Origin: an uncultured Eubacteriales bacterium
Lineage (GTDB): Bacteria > Bacillota > Clostridia > Christensenellales > Aristaeellaceae
DNA length: 44,788 bases
Direction: 5' to 3'
Assembly (NCBI GenBank): GCA_902799465.1
Contig: CADCAS010000010.1
Coordinates: 36,756 to 81,543, forward strand
The notes below the pieces were generated by a model. It was not told the origin of the DNA, searched no databases, and saw only the letters and a list, made by a program, of their open reading frames with translations. Below are positions 32,981 to 39,712 of this stretch, one piece after another; position 1 is the stretch's first letter; every line of letters starts with the position of its first letter. The position numbers and the translations under genes are program-made.

Positions 32981-33009
32981 ATTATACCACGGCGGGGCGG
33001 GGTTGTAAA
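32981..33009 (-). promoter_or_regulatory. Predicted promoter of smpB-ssrA
   Basis: On the minus strand: TTTACA (33009-33004), 17-bp spacer, TATAAT (32986-32981). Confidence 0.75.
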
Positions 33010-33038
33010 CAGGGGGAGGGAAATTTTCAACGGGAGCG

Positions 33039-33120
33039 AATTGGGAATTGGGAATGGGGAATTGGGAATTGGAATGGAAATGGGGAATTGGGAATGGGGA
33101 ATTGGGAATTGGGAATTGGA
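33039..33120. repeat. Heptamer tract (GGGAATT / GGGAATG type)
   Basis: A long run of 7-bp units GGGAATT with GGGAATG and GGAATGG variants, leading directly into direct repeat R1, whose first bases are the GGCGGCTGCCGCGCGG core. Confidence 0.8.
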
Positions 33121-33303
33121 GTTGGCGGCTGCCGCGCGGTTTTGCGTAAGGGATGGGGACGGTAGGCGGATGTCGGGGCGGTCGCGGTGTGCGGCGGCGG
33201 GGTGGGGGAGGGCAGACGAAAGGCCCCTGCCCCGGAGGGGGAGGAGCCTCTGTTCAGGGAATCACCGCCGCCCCTGCCCTTTCCCGGAGGGGAGGGACGG
33301 CGA
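33118..33303. repeat. Direct repeat R1 (186 bp), copy of R2 at 34612
   Basis: Same length and orientation as 34612-34797, with about eight differences by eye. It begins with the GGCTGCCGCGC core common to heptamer elements and contains GGCAGACGAAAGGCCCC and GTTCAGGGAATCACC. No gene is seen within. The two copies bracket the toxin-antitoxin genes and the pilin remnant. Confidence 0.9.
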
Positions 33304-33329
33304 TTAGAACTGATGCAAATTATTCGTAA

Positions 33330-33470
33330 GGAGCCGTGCAGAAATTATTCATACAGAATGCGAAGGATGAATTCGTCAGTGCAAGGCGGAGGAGGGAGGC
33401 GTGCCGGGGCACGTTGACCGACGGGCGGATTCAGACAAGCATAATGTATGAATAATTTCTGCACGGCTCC
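33330..33470. mobile_element. 141-bp element with 25-bp perfect terminal inverted repeats
   Basis: Bases 33330-33354 (GGAGCCGTGCAGAAATTATT...) are exactly complementary to 33446-33470. The flanks are TAA on both sides (33327-33329 and 33471-33473), a possible 3-bp target duplication. The interior (91 bp) has no reading frame. Its right edge gives the stop codon region of the pilin remnant. Different in sequence from the GTAACTGTTCAGT family. Confidence 0.7.
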
Positions 33471-33715
33471 TAAGCAACAGCGCTCAAATAAGTGTTCTCA
33501 ACACCAGTGGTGGCAGTAGTGAAAGTATAAACCAGTTTAGCAGTGGAGGTGTTGGCAGCGGGCGCAGTAACAGCACAGCCAGCGACCTTCGGATCAGCGA
33601 TAGACCAATCGGCCTGCTTCTGATTCACAGTTACGCCTGCAACTTCAACCTTTTCAAGAATACCGGTAGTGGCATTGAACGTAGCAGTTGCAGTCAGACC
33701 ACCGGAAAGGATCTG
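33470..33715 (-). pseudogene. 3' remnant of a type IV pilin-like gene
   Basis: On the minus strand, an open stretch of about 81 codons reads QILSGGLTATATFNATTG...VEVAGVTVNQKQADWSIAD...LVYTFTTATTG. A TAA interrupts it at 33718-33716, and there is no start or prepilin signal. Composition (Thr/Ala/Val-rich, one Trp) and lower GC match the C-terminal beta-sheet part of pilins such as the one at 34825. It ends in GCTTAG at the border of the 141-bp inverted-repeat element. It is probably a truncated paralogue. It could also be a cassette fragment used for pilin variation. Confidence 0.6.
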
Positions 33716-33821
33716 TTAAATCAGAACAACGTCCAGATGGATCTGGTATGGATGAACACTTTTAACGGCGTTTCCCCGTCAGAAAGTCCATGGCGAGGTT
33801 TCATTCAGCATATTTGTGGGC

Positions 33822-34226
33822 CTATACAGGAATCACGCACTTTTCCTCGTAGCCAGGAATCAGTTCATCATGCGTGAGGAATGAGAAGTTTTCCACTTTC
33901 GCCTGCGCGAGAAGCAGTCTGTCAAACGGATCATTGTGCTCTTTGATATAATTCGGTCTGGACAGCGTATGCACGGCGAGAACATGCTTGTCGGTAAGAC
34001 TCAGGGGGACAAAACCCGCTTCCCGGCATCCCTCGGAAAAGTCTGATTCATCAAAAGGGATATTGCCGGGGCGACGGGTATGCTTCAGGAGAACCTCCCA
34101 GACGGATACAGTGCTGTAATAGATCGTGTTGTCCGGATCAAGAATCAATTTCCGCGCTTTTTCAGAGAGCGCCGGGTCATCATTTAGCGCCCATATCGCA
34201 ATGTGTGTGTCGAGCAGAAGATTCAT
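33822..34226 (-). CDS. PIN-domain toxin (VapC-like)
   Basis: Predicted Mg-dependent ribonuclease toxin of a type II toxin-antitoxin pair, 134 residues. The PIN acidic residues are in place: Asp near the N-terminus (LLLDTHIAIW), Glu in VSVWEVLLK, Asp in HNDPFDRLLLAQA and a late Asp in LTHDELI. In studied VapC toxins these cut tRNA or rRNA. The start overlaps the antitoxin stop (ATGA), the classic arrangement. Base composition is clearly lower in GC than in the chromosomal neighbours. Together with its antitoxin it lies inside the R1-R2 direct repeats. Confidence 0.9.
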   Translation of the reverse strand: MNLLLDTHIAIWALNDDPALSEKARKLILDPDNTIYYSTVSVWEVLLKHTRRPGNIPFDESDFSEGCREAGFVPLSLTDKHVLAVHTLSRPNYIKEHNDPFDRLLLAQAKVENFSFLTHDELIPGYEEKCVIPV

Positions 34227-34468
34227 AGCGTTCCTCCCATCAGCATATCGGCGATCTCTCCGTTGTCTGCGTCAAAATCACCCTTCATACTGAATTTGCC
34301 TCTGGCGACGCCGATGCGTTTGGAAACGGGAACTTCATTGATGAGTGTGATCTTGACTACAGGTTTGCCATTTCTGGCCACGGTGATAAAATCTTCCTTC
34401 TTCGTTTCAAGAAGACGGATCAGTTTGGAAAAATCGGTTTTTGCTTCGAGGATATTAACCTGCATCAT
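34223..34468 (-). CDS. Phd/YefM-type antitoxin
   Basis: An 81-residue antitoxin. The N-terminal QVNILEAKTDFSKLIRLLE is the Phd/YefM dimerisation/DNA-binding element. It continues with FITVARNGKPVVKITL, a typical strand-turn. The C-terminal half is charged and flexible (GDFDADNGEIADML) and would bind the PIN toxin. The start is ATG-ATG at 34468, chosen because GGAGGCGATTGCG precedes it; a longer version adds hydrophobic non-family residues. It is expected to repress its own operon through the inverted repeat at 34483-34527. Confidence 0.88.
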   Translation of the reverse strand: MMQVNILEAKTDFSKLIRLLETKKEDFITVARNGKPVVKITLINEVPVSKRIGVARGKFSMKGDFDADNGEIADMLMGGTL

Positions 34469-34482
34469 CGCAATCGCCTCCA

Positions 34483-34527
34483 ATAATATAACCAGAAAGA
34501 CTAATCTGGTTTTTCTGGTCATATTAT
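34483..34527 (-). promoter_or_regulatory. Operator/promoter of the PIN toxin-antitoxin operon
   Basis: Two 16-bp arms (34483-34498 and 34512-34527; TTTCTGGT type) are inverted with one mismatch. On the minus strand the distal arm includes TATAAT-like ATAATATG. The arms overlap the likely -10 and leader, as expected for antitoxin autorepression. Confidence 0.6.
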
Positions 34528-34611
34528 ATCCGAAAACAAAATAGAAATCAAGCTTTTTGAAAAAAGAGTAGTGCAAGCATAATCGAGAATGGAGAATGGA
34601 GAATGGAGAAT

Positions 34612-34797
34612 GGAGCTGGCGGCTGCCGCGCGGTTTTGCGTAAGGGGTGGGGACGGTGGGCGGATGTCGGGGCGGTCGCGGTGTGCGGCGGCGGGGCGGG
34701 GGAGGGCAGACGAAAGGCCCCTGCCCCGGATGGGGAGGAGCCTTTGTTCAGGGAATCACCGCCGCCCCTGCCCTTTCCCGGAGGGGAGGGGTGGCGA
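34612..34797. repeat. Direct repeat R2 (186 bp), copy of R1 at 33118
   Basis: Matches 33118-33303 with about eight differences. It is preceded by GGAGAAT heptamer units (34584-34612) and starts with the GGCGGCTGCCGCGCGG core. It lies 27 bases beyond the end of the intact pilin gene. Confidence 0.9.
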
Positions 34798-34824
34798 AAT
34801 GAAAACTACTTACTAAATGACGTA

Positions 34825-35247
34825 CTAATCGATCTTAATGGTTGGCGCAGTACCGTCACTCTTAACTGTGATAGTAACAGTTTTACCTACACCCCAGCCA
34901 GTTACATCAACGCCACCAATGTTGATAGAAGTTGCGCCGCCTTCAAGGCCTTCTTTCTGCTGAGCAAGCTTCAGCGTAGCAGTGCCAGTGCAAATACCAG
35001 TAGTGTTATCCTTTTCTACTGTCAGGGTAGCATCCTTCAGAGTGGTCGTAGCAGAGGCATCCTCTGCAAGTACGGCAGCAACAGTTTCAGCATAAAGGGA
35101 ACGAGTATTAGCTTCGTCAGTGGCTTCACGGCTCTTCTCCAGCTGGTTCGTGAAGACCGGGATGGCGATGGCAACCAGGACGGCGATGATCGCGACGACG
35201 ATCAGCAGCTCGGCCAGGGTAAAGCCCTTCTTGTTATTCTTCCTCAA
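34825..35247 (-). CDS. Type IV pilin / prepilin-like protein
   Basis: Prepilin of 140 residues with a short basic leader and class III signal: KKGFTLAELLIVVAIIAVLV, cut after Gly8 and N-methylated at the following Phe by the prepilin peptidase at 38366. Glu5 of the mature protein is present (FTLAE). The hydrophobic N-terminal helix drives assembly; the C-terminal part is Thr/Gly-rich beta structure ending ...VTITVKSDGTAPTIKID. The TTG start at 35247 follows AAAGGATGATC by 6 bases; no ATG is available. GC is lower than in the pilus assembly genes. It is likely the major pilin, or a competence-type pseudopilin. The gene is separated from pilO by a composite repeat. Confidence 0.9.
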   Translation of the reverse strand: MRKNNKKGFTLAELLIVVAIIAVLVAIAIPVFTNQLEKSREATDEANTRSLYAETVAAVLAEDASATTTLKDATLTVEKDNTTGICTGTATLKLAQQKEGLEGGATSINIGGVDVTGWGVGKTVTITVKSDGTAPTIKID

Positions 35248-35420
35248 TTAGATCATCCTTTCTACATGTAGATTTGAGGCTCGGACAGCTCACGGCCGAT
35301 CGCTGTGAGAGCCGGATGCTCGGTGGACCGGGTCGCCGTGTATGTAAGTACAGGGGCGGGACCCGAGCCGTTCTATATATTCAGGCTGCCGGGATCAGCC
35401 GGAATATCGGGGTGTGGGAC

Positions 35421-35819
35421 GACCTCTCAGTCAGCCGGTTCCTGGCCTTCCCCTCTGGGGAAGGTGGCAGCCCGCAGGGCTGACGGATGAGGTCCTATGC
35501 GGATGGCCTCGCGCCTCTATTCCATCAGAGGCGTACAAAGCGGCGTCGGGGGAGGGAACCTCATCCGACCCGCTTCGCGGGCCACCTTCCCCAGCGGGGG
35601 AAGGCTTTGGGAACGGGGGACGACCTCTCAGTCAGCCCTGCGGGCTGACAGCTCCCCTGAAAGGGGAGCCAAGGCTGCCGCGCGGCGTTTGGAGGCCTGC
35701 GGTTCTGCGTTTCCCTCCGTGTCGCCATGAGGCGGTGAAAGGTCGGTCTTTCTTCGTTCCCTCTTGGCTCCCCTTTCAGGGGAGCTGGCTGGCGCTTGCG
35801 CCAGACTGAGAGGTCGTAA
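35421..35819. repeat. Composite MITE-derived region
   Basis: Bounded by GACGACCTCTCAGTC (35420 region) and its complement GACTGAGAGGTCGT at 35804-35817, with a second direct copy of the first module at 35628. Inside are CCTTCCCC/GGGGAAGG palindromes, CCTCATCCGACC and GCTTCGCGGGCC modules known from the MITE copies. No GTAACTGTTCAGT end or target duplication was found. It accounts for most of the 688-bp gap 35248-35935; the part next to the pilin (35282-35420) shows nothing recognisable. Confidence 0.65.
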
Positions 35820-35895
35820 CTCCTTCTACATATCGCGTCGGTATTGGGCGGGCGGCCGCCGGCTGCCCCTACAGGGTACGCGGCAGCCGCTGACT

Positions 35896-35930
35896 TCAAT
35901 TCCCAATTCCCAATTCCCCATTCCCAATTA
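35896..35930. repeat. Heptamer tract (CAATTCC type), single arm
   Basis: Units CAATTCC with preceding CGGCAGCCGCTGA, the inverted core; this is the right arm of a heptamer element joined to the composite repeat. Confidence 0.7.
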
Positions 35931-35935
35931 AGTCA

Positions 35936-36523
35936 TCAGGAGTTTGCCGCGGCCCTGTTCTCGGGGAGGGCGGCGTCGGGGGTGCCGTCCACCATGGTCT
36001 CGTAGAAGGTGGCGGCGGCGCTGAGGGTGACGCTCGAATCGCCGTTGACGGTGCACTTCACGTCGCCCACCAGGCAGCGGTTCTTGCCCTGGCACAGCCG
36101 GAGCATGATGTCCTGGGCGGCGGCGTAGTCGACGGCGGTGTATTGCAGGGTGAAGCTTCGGCGGATCAGGTCGCCCGAGCGGGTGACGTCGGCGAAGGCG
36201 ATGGAGTATTTCAGGGTGTCGGCGAGGATGTCGTTTAAGAAGGCGACCTCCTCCTTGCTGTTGTTGTAGCTGCCCATCCAGGACAGCCGCCCCTCGTTCT
36301 CCAGGGCCTCCATCTCGCCCTTGACCCGGTTGAGCTGCATCAGCCGCGCCTGGGCGGCGTCCAGCTCGGTCTGGAGCATGGTGGCCTCGGCCTCGTTGTT
36401 GGCGATGGTGGTGCGCACGGTCTCATCCACGAACTTATAGTAGAACAGGGCCAGCAGGATGAGGACCAGCACCGCGATCAGCAGCTTTTCGGCGAGTGTG
36501 AACTCGCGGCTCAAAATCTTCAC
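35936..36523 (-). CDS. pilO: PilO-like pilus assembly protein
   Basis: Inner-membrane alignment protein, 195 residues. The N-terminal cytoplasmic part is short. A single membrane helix (LLIAVLVLILLALFYYKFV, about 14-32) is followed by a coiled coil (about 40-75) and a C-terminal alpha/beta domain. This is the architecture of PilO, which forms a heterodimer with PilN and links PilM to the pilus. GTG start (36523) overlaps the pilN stop (GTGA), so translation is coupled. It is the last gene of the pilD-M-N-O unit. Sequence identity to classical PilO is low, so the name rests on position and topology. Confidence 0.8.
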   Translation of the reverse strand: MKILSREFTLAEKLLIAVLVLILLALFYYKFVDETVRTTIANNEAEATMLQTELDAAQARLMQLNRVKGEMEALENEGRLSWMGSYNNSKEEVAFLNDILADTLKYSIAFADVTRSGDLIRRSFTLQYTAVDYAAAQDIMLRLCQGKNRCLVGDVKCTVNGDSSVTLSAAATFYETMVDGTPDAALPENRAAANS

Positions 36524-37302
36524 GACGCGCTCACCTCCTCCTCCGCGCTCTCGGACGGCTGCTGGAGATAGACGATCAGCCGCGCCCTGACCTCGCCGCC
36601 CACCTCCACCTGCTTGTCGCGGTTGGCGGTGATGATGGAGCAGCTGTCCACGATGGGGCTGTGCTCCAGCTGTCGGGCCAGATTGTTGAGCGTGCGCAGG
36701 GTATTGCCGGTGACCTCGATAGTGAGCAGATTGCCGGTGACGCTCCAGGAGGTGATGCCGTAGCGCGGGGGCAGGATCTCCCGCACCAGGTTGAGCACCT
36801 GGCTGTTCAGGTCGTCCAGCGTCATGCCCTTGCTCTGATCCCGCTTAAAGCGCTTGATGAGCGTCCCCAGCCGGGCGGCGAAGCGGTTGACCGTCTGCTC
36901 CGAGGGGTCCTTTGGCAGCGTATCGCCCACCAGCCCCAGAATCCGCGTGCGGTCCACCAGGTTCAGCTCCGCCTGGGTCATGCCCGCATAGGTGTAGTGG
37001 GCGTAGGTAGTCTCCACGTCGCCGAAGTCCCTGACCACGCCCGTGGCGGCGGCCAGGTCGGACTTGAGCTTGGCGGCCCTGGCCGACGAGGCCGTCATGG
37101 CCACCAGCCGGTCCGCCACCAGGAATTTGCTGAACAGTGCGGCCAGAATGACGATCACGATGATGCCGATGGCCGCCTTGACGGGGCTGATCTTGTTTTC
37201 GTCGATCAGCACCAGGTTGATCGTCCTCTTCGAGGGCATCCTGCCCCGGAGGGCTTTATTGGAGCGGCCGCTCTTGGCAGGTTTTTCTTTCTTTGCAGCC
37301 AC
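36520..37302 (-). CDS. pilN: PilN-like pilus assembly protein
   Basis: A bitopic membrane protein of 260 residues. The N-terminal basic tail (about 1-40) includes SKRTINLVLIDENK, a variant of the I-N-L-L motif by which PilN docks on PilM. A membrane helix (AAIGIIVIVILAALFSKFLV) is at about 43-62, and a periplasm-side coiled coil at about 70-100. The C-terminal ferredoxin-like part starts near residue 175 (ILPPRYGITSWSV). GTG start with GGAGG upstream. The 14-bp gap to pilM and the overlap with pilO mark one operon. The length is greater than in Pseudomonas PilN owing to a middle insertion. Confidence 0.8.
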   Translation of the reverse strand: MAAKKEKPAKSGRSNKALRGRMPSKRTINLVLIDENKISPVKAAIGIIVIVILAALFSKFLVADRLVAMTASSARAAKLKSDLAAATGVVRDFGDVETTYAHYTYAGMTQAELNLVDRTRILGLVGDTLPKDPSEQTVNRFAARLGTLIKRFKRDQSKGMTLDDLNSQVLNLVREILPPRYGITSWSVTGNLLTIEVTGNTLRTLNNLARQLEHSPIVDSCSIITANRDKQVEVGGEVRARLIVYLQQPSESAEEEVSAS

Positions 37303-37316
37303 TTGTCAACCTCCGA

Positions 37317-38348
37317 TCATGCCAGCGCGATGCCGATGGCCTGGGCGTAGGCGTTGCAGTCCTCCAGCGCGTCGCCGCCGGGCACCAGCTCGGACGCCGG
37401 GTGCAGCTGGATGTTCAGCATGTCGCCGATGGTCTCGGCCAGCGGTTCGATCACCGCGCCGCCGCCGCACAGCCACAGGTCCGCGATGGCGCTGTTCGGG
37501 TTGGAGAAGCGATAGAAGTTCAGCGCGCGCATCAGCTCCACCGCGATGTTTTCATAGGCCGTGGTGCACTCGTCGCGCCGCTGGCAGTTTTCATAGTTGG
37601 TCATCAGGTAGGTGTGGGCCAGGTGCACGTCCACGCCGAAGGCGTCGGCCAGCACGTCGTCCAGGGTGGAAAGGCCCACCTCCAGCACGCGGGTGGCCAC
37701 GTGGCGGTCGTTGTGGAACATGTACATGCGGATGGAGCCGAAGCCCAGGTCCAGCACGCCGTATTCGTCGGAAAACTGCGACAGGCTCGCGTGCTGCGCC
37801 CGGATCAGCGCGATGAAGGCGCACAGCGCGGGAGCCGTCATCGCCAGCCGGAGACCCGCCTTGCGCAGGATCTCCTGGGCGTCCTCCAGCACCGCCTTGA
37901 GCGTGCCCACGGCCATCAGCTCCATGGCCCGGCCCTCGCCCTCGGCGTCGCCCTCCGCCTCACCCTCCGGCGCGGCGGCCTCCTGCGGCGAATTCAGCAC
38001 CGCGTAATCGAACACGTAGTCCCGAAGCTCGCCGGTGATGTAGTCGTTGAACTCAAAGGGCAAATTGTATTCCAGCTGATCGACGCTCATCCACGGCATT
38101 TCCACGTTCTTGACGAAGGTCACCTCGTTGGGCAGCACGAAGGCCGCGTGGTTGGCGCGAATGCCGTTCGCCTTCATCGTGGCGCGCAGCAGCTCGCCCA
38201 TGGATTCGCGGGAGGTGATCCGGCCCTGCCGGAGCAGGTTTTCCGGCATCTGCGCCGTGGCGGTCTTGATGACCCGCCCCGACTTCACCAGCGCCAGCTT
38301 GAGCTGGTCCTGACCGATGTCGATCCCCAGAATCGTCTTTTTTGCCAT
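37317..38348 (-). CDS. pilM: PilM-like cytoplasmic pilus ATP-binding protein
   Basis: Actin-like (FtsA-fold) protein that forms the cytosolic ring of the type IV pilus machine and binds the PilN tail. It has 343 residues. The first nucleotide loop is LGIDIGQDQLKLALV (residues 7-21). The second is GVLDLGFGSIRMYMF, and the adenosine motif is LCGGGAVIEPLAE. Residues 122-143 form an acidic Ala/Glu/Gly-rich insertion (APEGEAEGDAEGEGRA) not usual for the family. ATG start. It sits between the prepilin peptidase and pilN with gaps of 17 and 14 bp. Confidence 0.88.
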   Translation of the reverse strand: MAKKTILGIDIGQDQLKLALVKSGRVIKTATAQMPENLLRQGRITSRESMGELLRATMKANGIRANHAAFVLPNEVTFVKNVEMPWMSVDQLEYNLPFEFNDYITGELRDYVFDYAVLNSPQEAAAPEGEAEGDAEGEGRAMELMAVGTLKAVLEDAQEILRKAGLRLAMTAPALCAFIALIRAQHASLSQFSDEYGVLDLGFGSIRMYMFHNDRHVATRVLEVGLSTLDDVLADAFGVDVHLAHTYLMTNYENCQRRDECTTAYENIAVELMRALNFYRFSNPNSAIADLWLCGGGAVIEPLAETIGDMLNIQLHPASELVPGGDALEDCNAYAQAIGIALA

Positions 38349-38365
38349 TCAGATAAACCTCGTAT

Positions 38366-39157
38366 TCATCCCAGTAAACCGAGATACCAGTTCACCAGCG
38401 GCTCCCCGTACAGCAGCATCGCCGCCGCGGCAAGCGCGATGGAGGGGCCGAAGGGGAAGGCACGGCTTGAGTTGCGCCGCTGCAGAACGGCGTGGAACAC
38501 AAGCCCCAGCGCGCAGGCCAGCGCCACCGCAAACAGCGTGCCCACAAAGCCCAGGTACAGGCCCACCACCGAAAACAGCTTGATGTCGCCGCCGCCCAGG
38601 GTGTCCCGGCCCAACGCCCGGTCCATGATCAGGGATATGCCCAGCAGTCCGCCGCCATACGCCAGTCCCGAGAGGACCGACAGGCCCGCGTCCCGCCAGC
38701 CGGTGAAGGTGAAGGGCAGAAACACAAGCCAGATCAGCGCCGCCGTGATGTGGCAGCCGTCCGGGATGGTCATGTCCTCCAGGTCCGTAAGCGTCAGCAA
38801 AAACAGGCAGCACAGAAACAGCCAGTTCCGAAGGCACAGCGCCGTCAGGTCAAACCGCATTAGGCACAATACCGATGTCAGCGCGAAGGCCAGCTCCGTC
38901 AGAGGATAGCGCGCGGAGATCCTCTCGCCGCACCACTTGCACCGGCCCCGCTGCACAAGCCAGCTGACCACCGGGATCAGCTCGGCCGCCGTCAGCGGAT
39001 GGCCGCACCGCGCGCAGTGGCTGCGCCCCGTCAAAAAGGACTCGCCCCGCACGATCCGCCAGGCCGCGCAGTTCAGAAATGAACCCAGCACCGCGCCCAG
39101 CGCCGCCGCCAGAATGACGCAGAAGATGAGCAGCGGCCTGTATTCGTAGATGGACAT
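38366..39157 (-). CDS. pilD: Prepilin peptidase / N-methyltransferase
   Basis: Membrane aspartyl protease that removes the prepilin leader and methylates the new N-terminus; 263 residues. It carries the A24 N-terminal domain with a zinc-binding CARCGH...CKWCGE. About seven membrane helices follow. Both catalytic Asp motifs are present: TDLEDMTIPD (first Asp in TDL) and GGGDIKLF (G-x-G-D). ATG at 39157 lies 6 bases after GGAGGG; the ATG at 39163 would be too close to the site. First gene of the pil operon, with a well-formed promoter. Confidence 0.93.
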   Translation of the reverse strand: MSIYEYRPLLIFCVILAAALGAVLGSFLNCAAWRIVRGESFLTGRSHCARCGHPLTAAELIPVVSWLVQRGRCKWCGERISARYPLTELAFALTSVLCLMRFDLTALCLRNWLFLCCLFLLTLTDLEDMTIPDGCHITAALIWLVFLPFTFTGWRDAGLSVLSGLAYGGGLLGISLIMDRALGRDTLGGGDIKLFSVVGLYLGFVGTLFAVALACALGLVFHAVLQRRNSSRAFPFGPSIALAAAAMLLYGEPLVNWYLGLLG

Positions 39158-39204
39158 CGCCATCCCTCCTCAAGCCTCTTCCTATAGGCCACCCATCCAC
39201 GTGT

Positions 39205-39233
39205 ATTCTAACCCATGCGGGGCAGGATGTCAA
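39205..39233 (-). promoter_or_regulatory. Predicted sigma-A promoter of the pilus operon
   Basis: Minus strand: TTGACA (39233-39228), 17-bp spacer, TAGAAT (39210-39205), 48 bp upstream of the pilD start. Confidence 0.8.
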
Positions 39234-39303
39234 GTATTTTTTAACAATGTATTACAAATTTAAGGGAAGAGGGGAGTTGCCATTCGGTCTTCGCCCTGCC
39301 GCA

Positions 39304-39698
39304 AATTGGGATTTGTTGAATGAGGAATTAGGAATGAGGAATTAGGAATTAGGAATTAGGAATTAAAAAAGCTTGGCTGCGAAGGGGCGGCGATGCGCTG
39401 CCTGCCAGGCAGTACGTATAGTTTCGGTATATGATGGGCGGCCATTAGCCGCCCCTGCAACGCGCGGCAGCCACTATTAATTCCTAGTAACTAATCAGTC
39501 GCCCAGAGATGACTCCCTCAGTCAGCCTGCGGCTGCCAGCTCCCTCGGAGAGGGAGCCTGGATGGGCGCCTGATCGAGGAGCCCAAAAGCCTCCCTCTTT
39601 GAGGGAGGTGGCCCGCGAAGCGGGTCGGAAGGAGTCCGCGACTGAACAGTTACCTGAACAGTTACAATTCCTAATTCCTAATTCCCAATTCCTAATTC
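39304..39698. repeat. Heptamer-armed inverted element (AATTAGG type), split by a MITE
   Basis: The left end GGGATTTGTTGAATGAGG leads to AATTAGG units (39324-39363). The core GCTTGGCTGC...GCGCGGCAGCCAC is inverted relative to other copies, then CCTAATT units (39666-39698) and the first of these at 39478-39486. The MITE at 39487-39665 lies inside the right arm. Confidence 0.8.
39487..39665. mobile_element. MITE-like element, 179 bp, inserted in heptamer arm
   Basis: Left end GTAACTAATCAGT, right end ACTGAACAGTTAC with an additional CTGAACAGTTAC (39654-39665) added in tandem. AATTCCTA lies on both sides (39479-39486 and 39666-39673), an exact 8-bp duplication. Internal modules are GTCAGCCTGCGGCTG, GAGGGAGG and GCCCGCGAAGCGGG. 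Confidence 0.88.
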
Positions 39699-39712
39699 TT
39701 CTCAAAAATTCA

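Noticed and set aside
34469..34576. Longer N-terminus for the antitoxin
   Set aside because: The added residues are hydrophobic and non-conserved, the ribosome site belongs to 34468, and the operator lies in this stretch.
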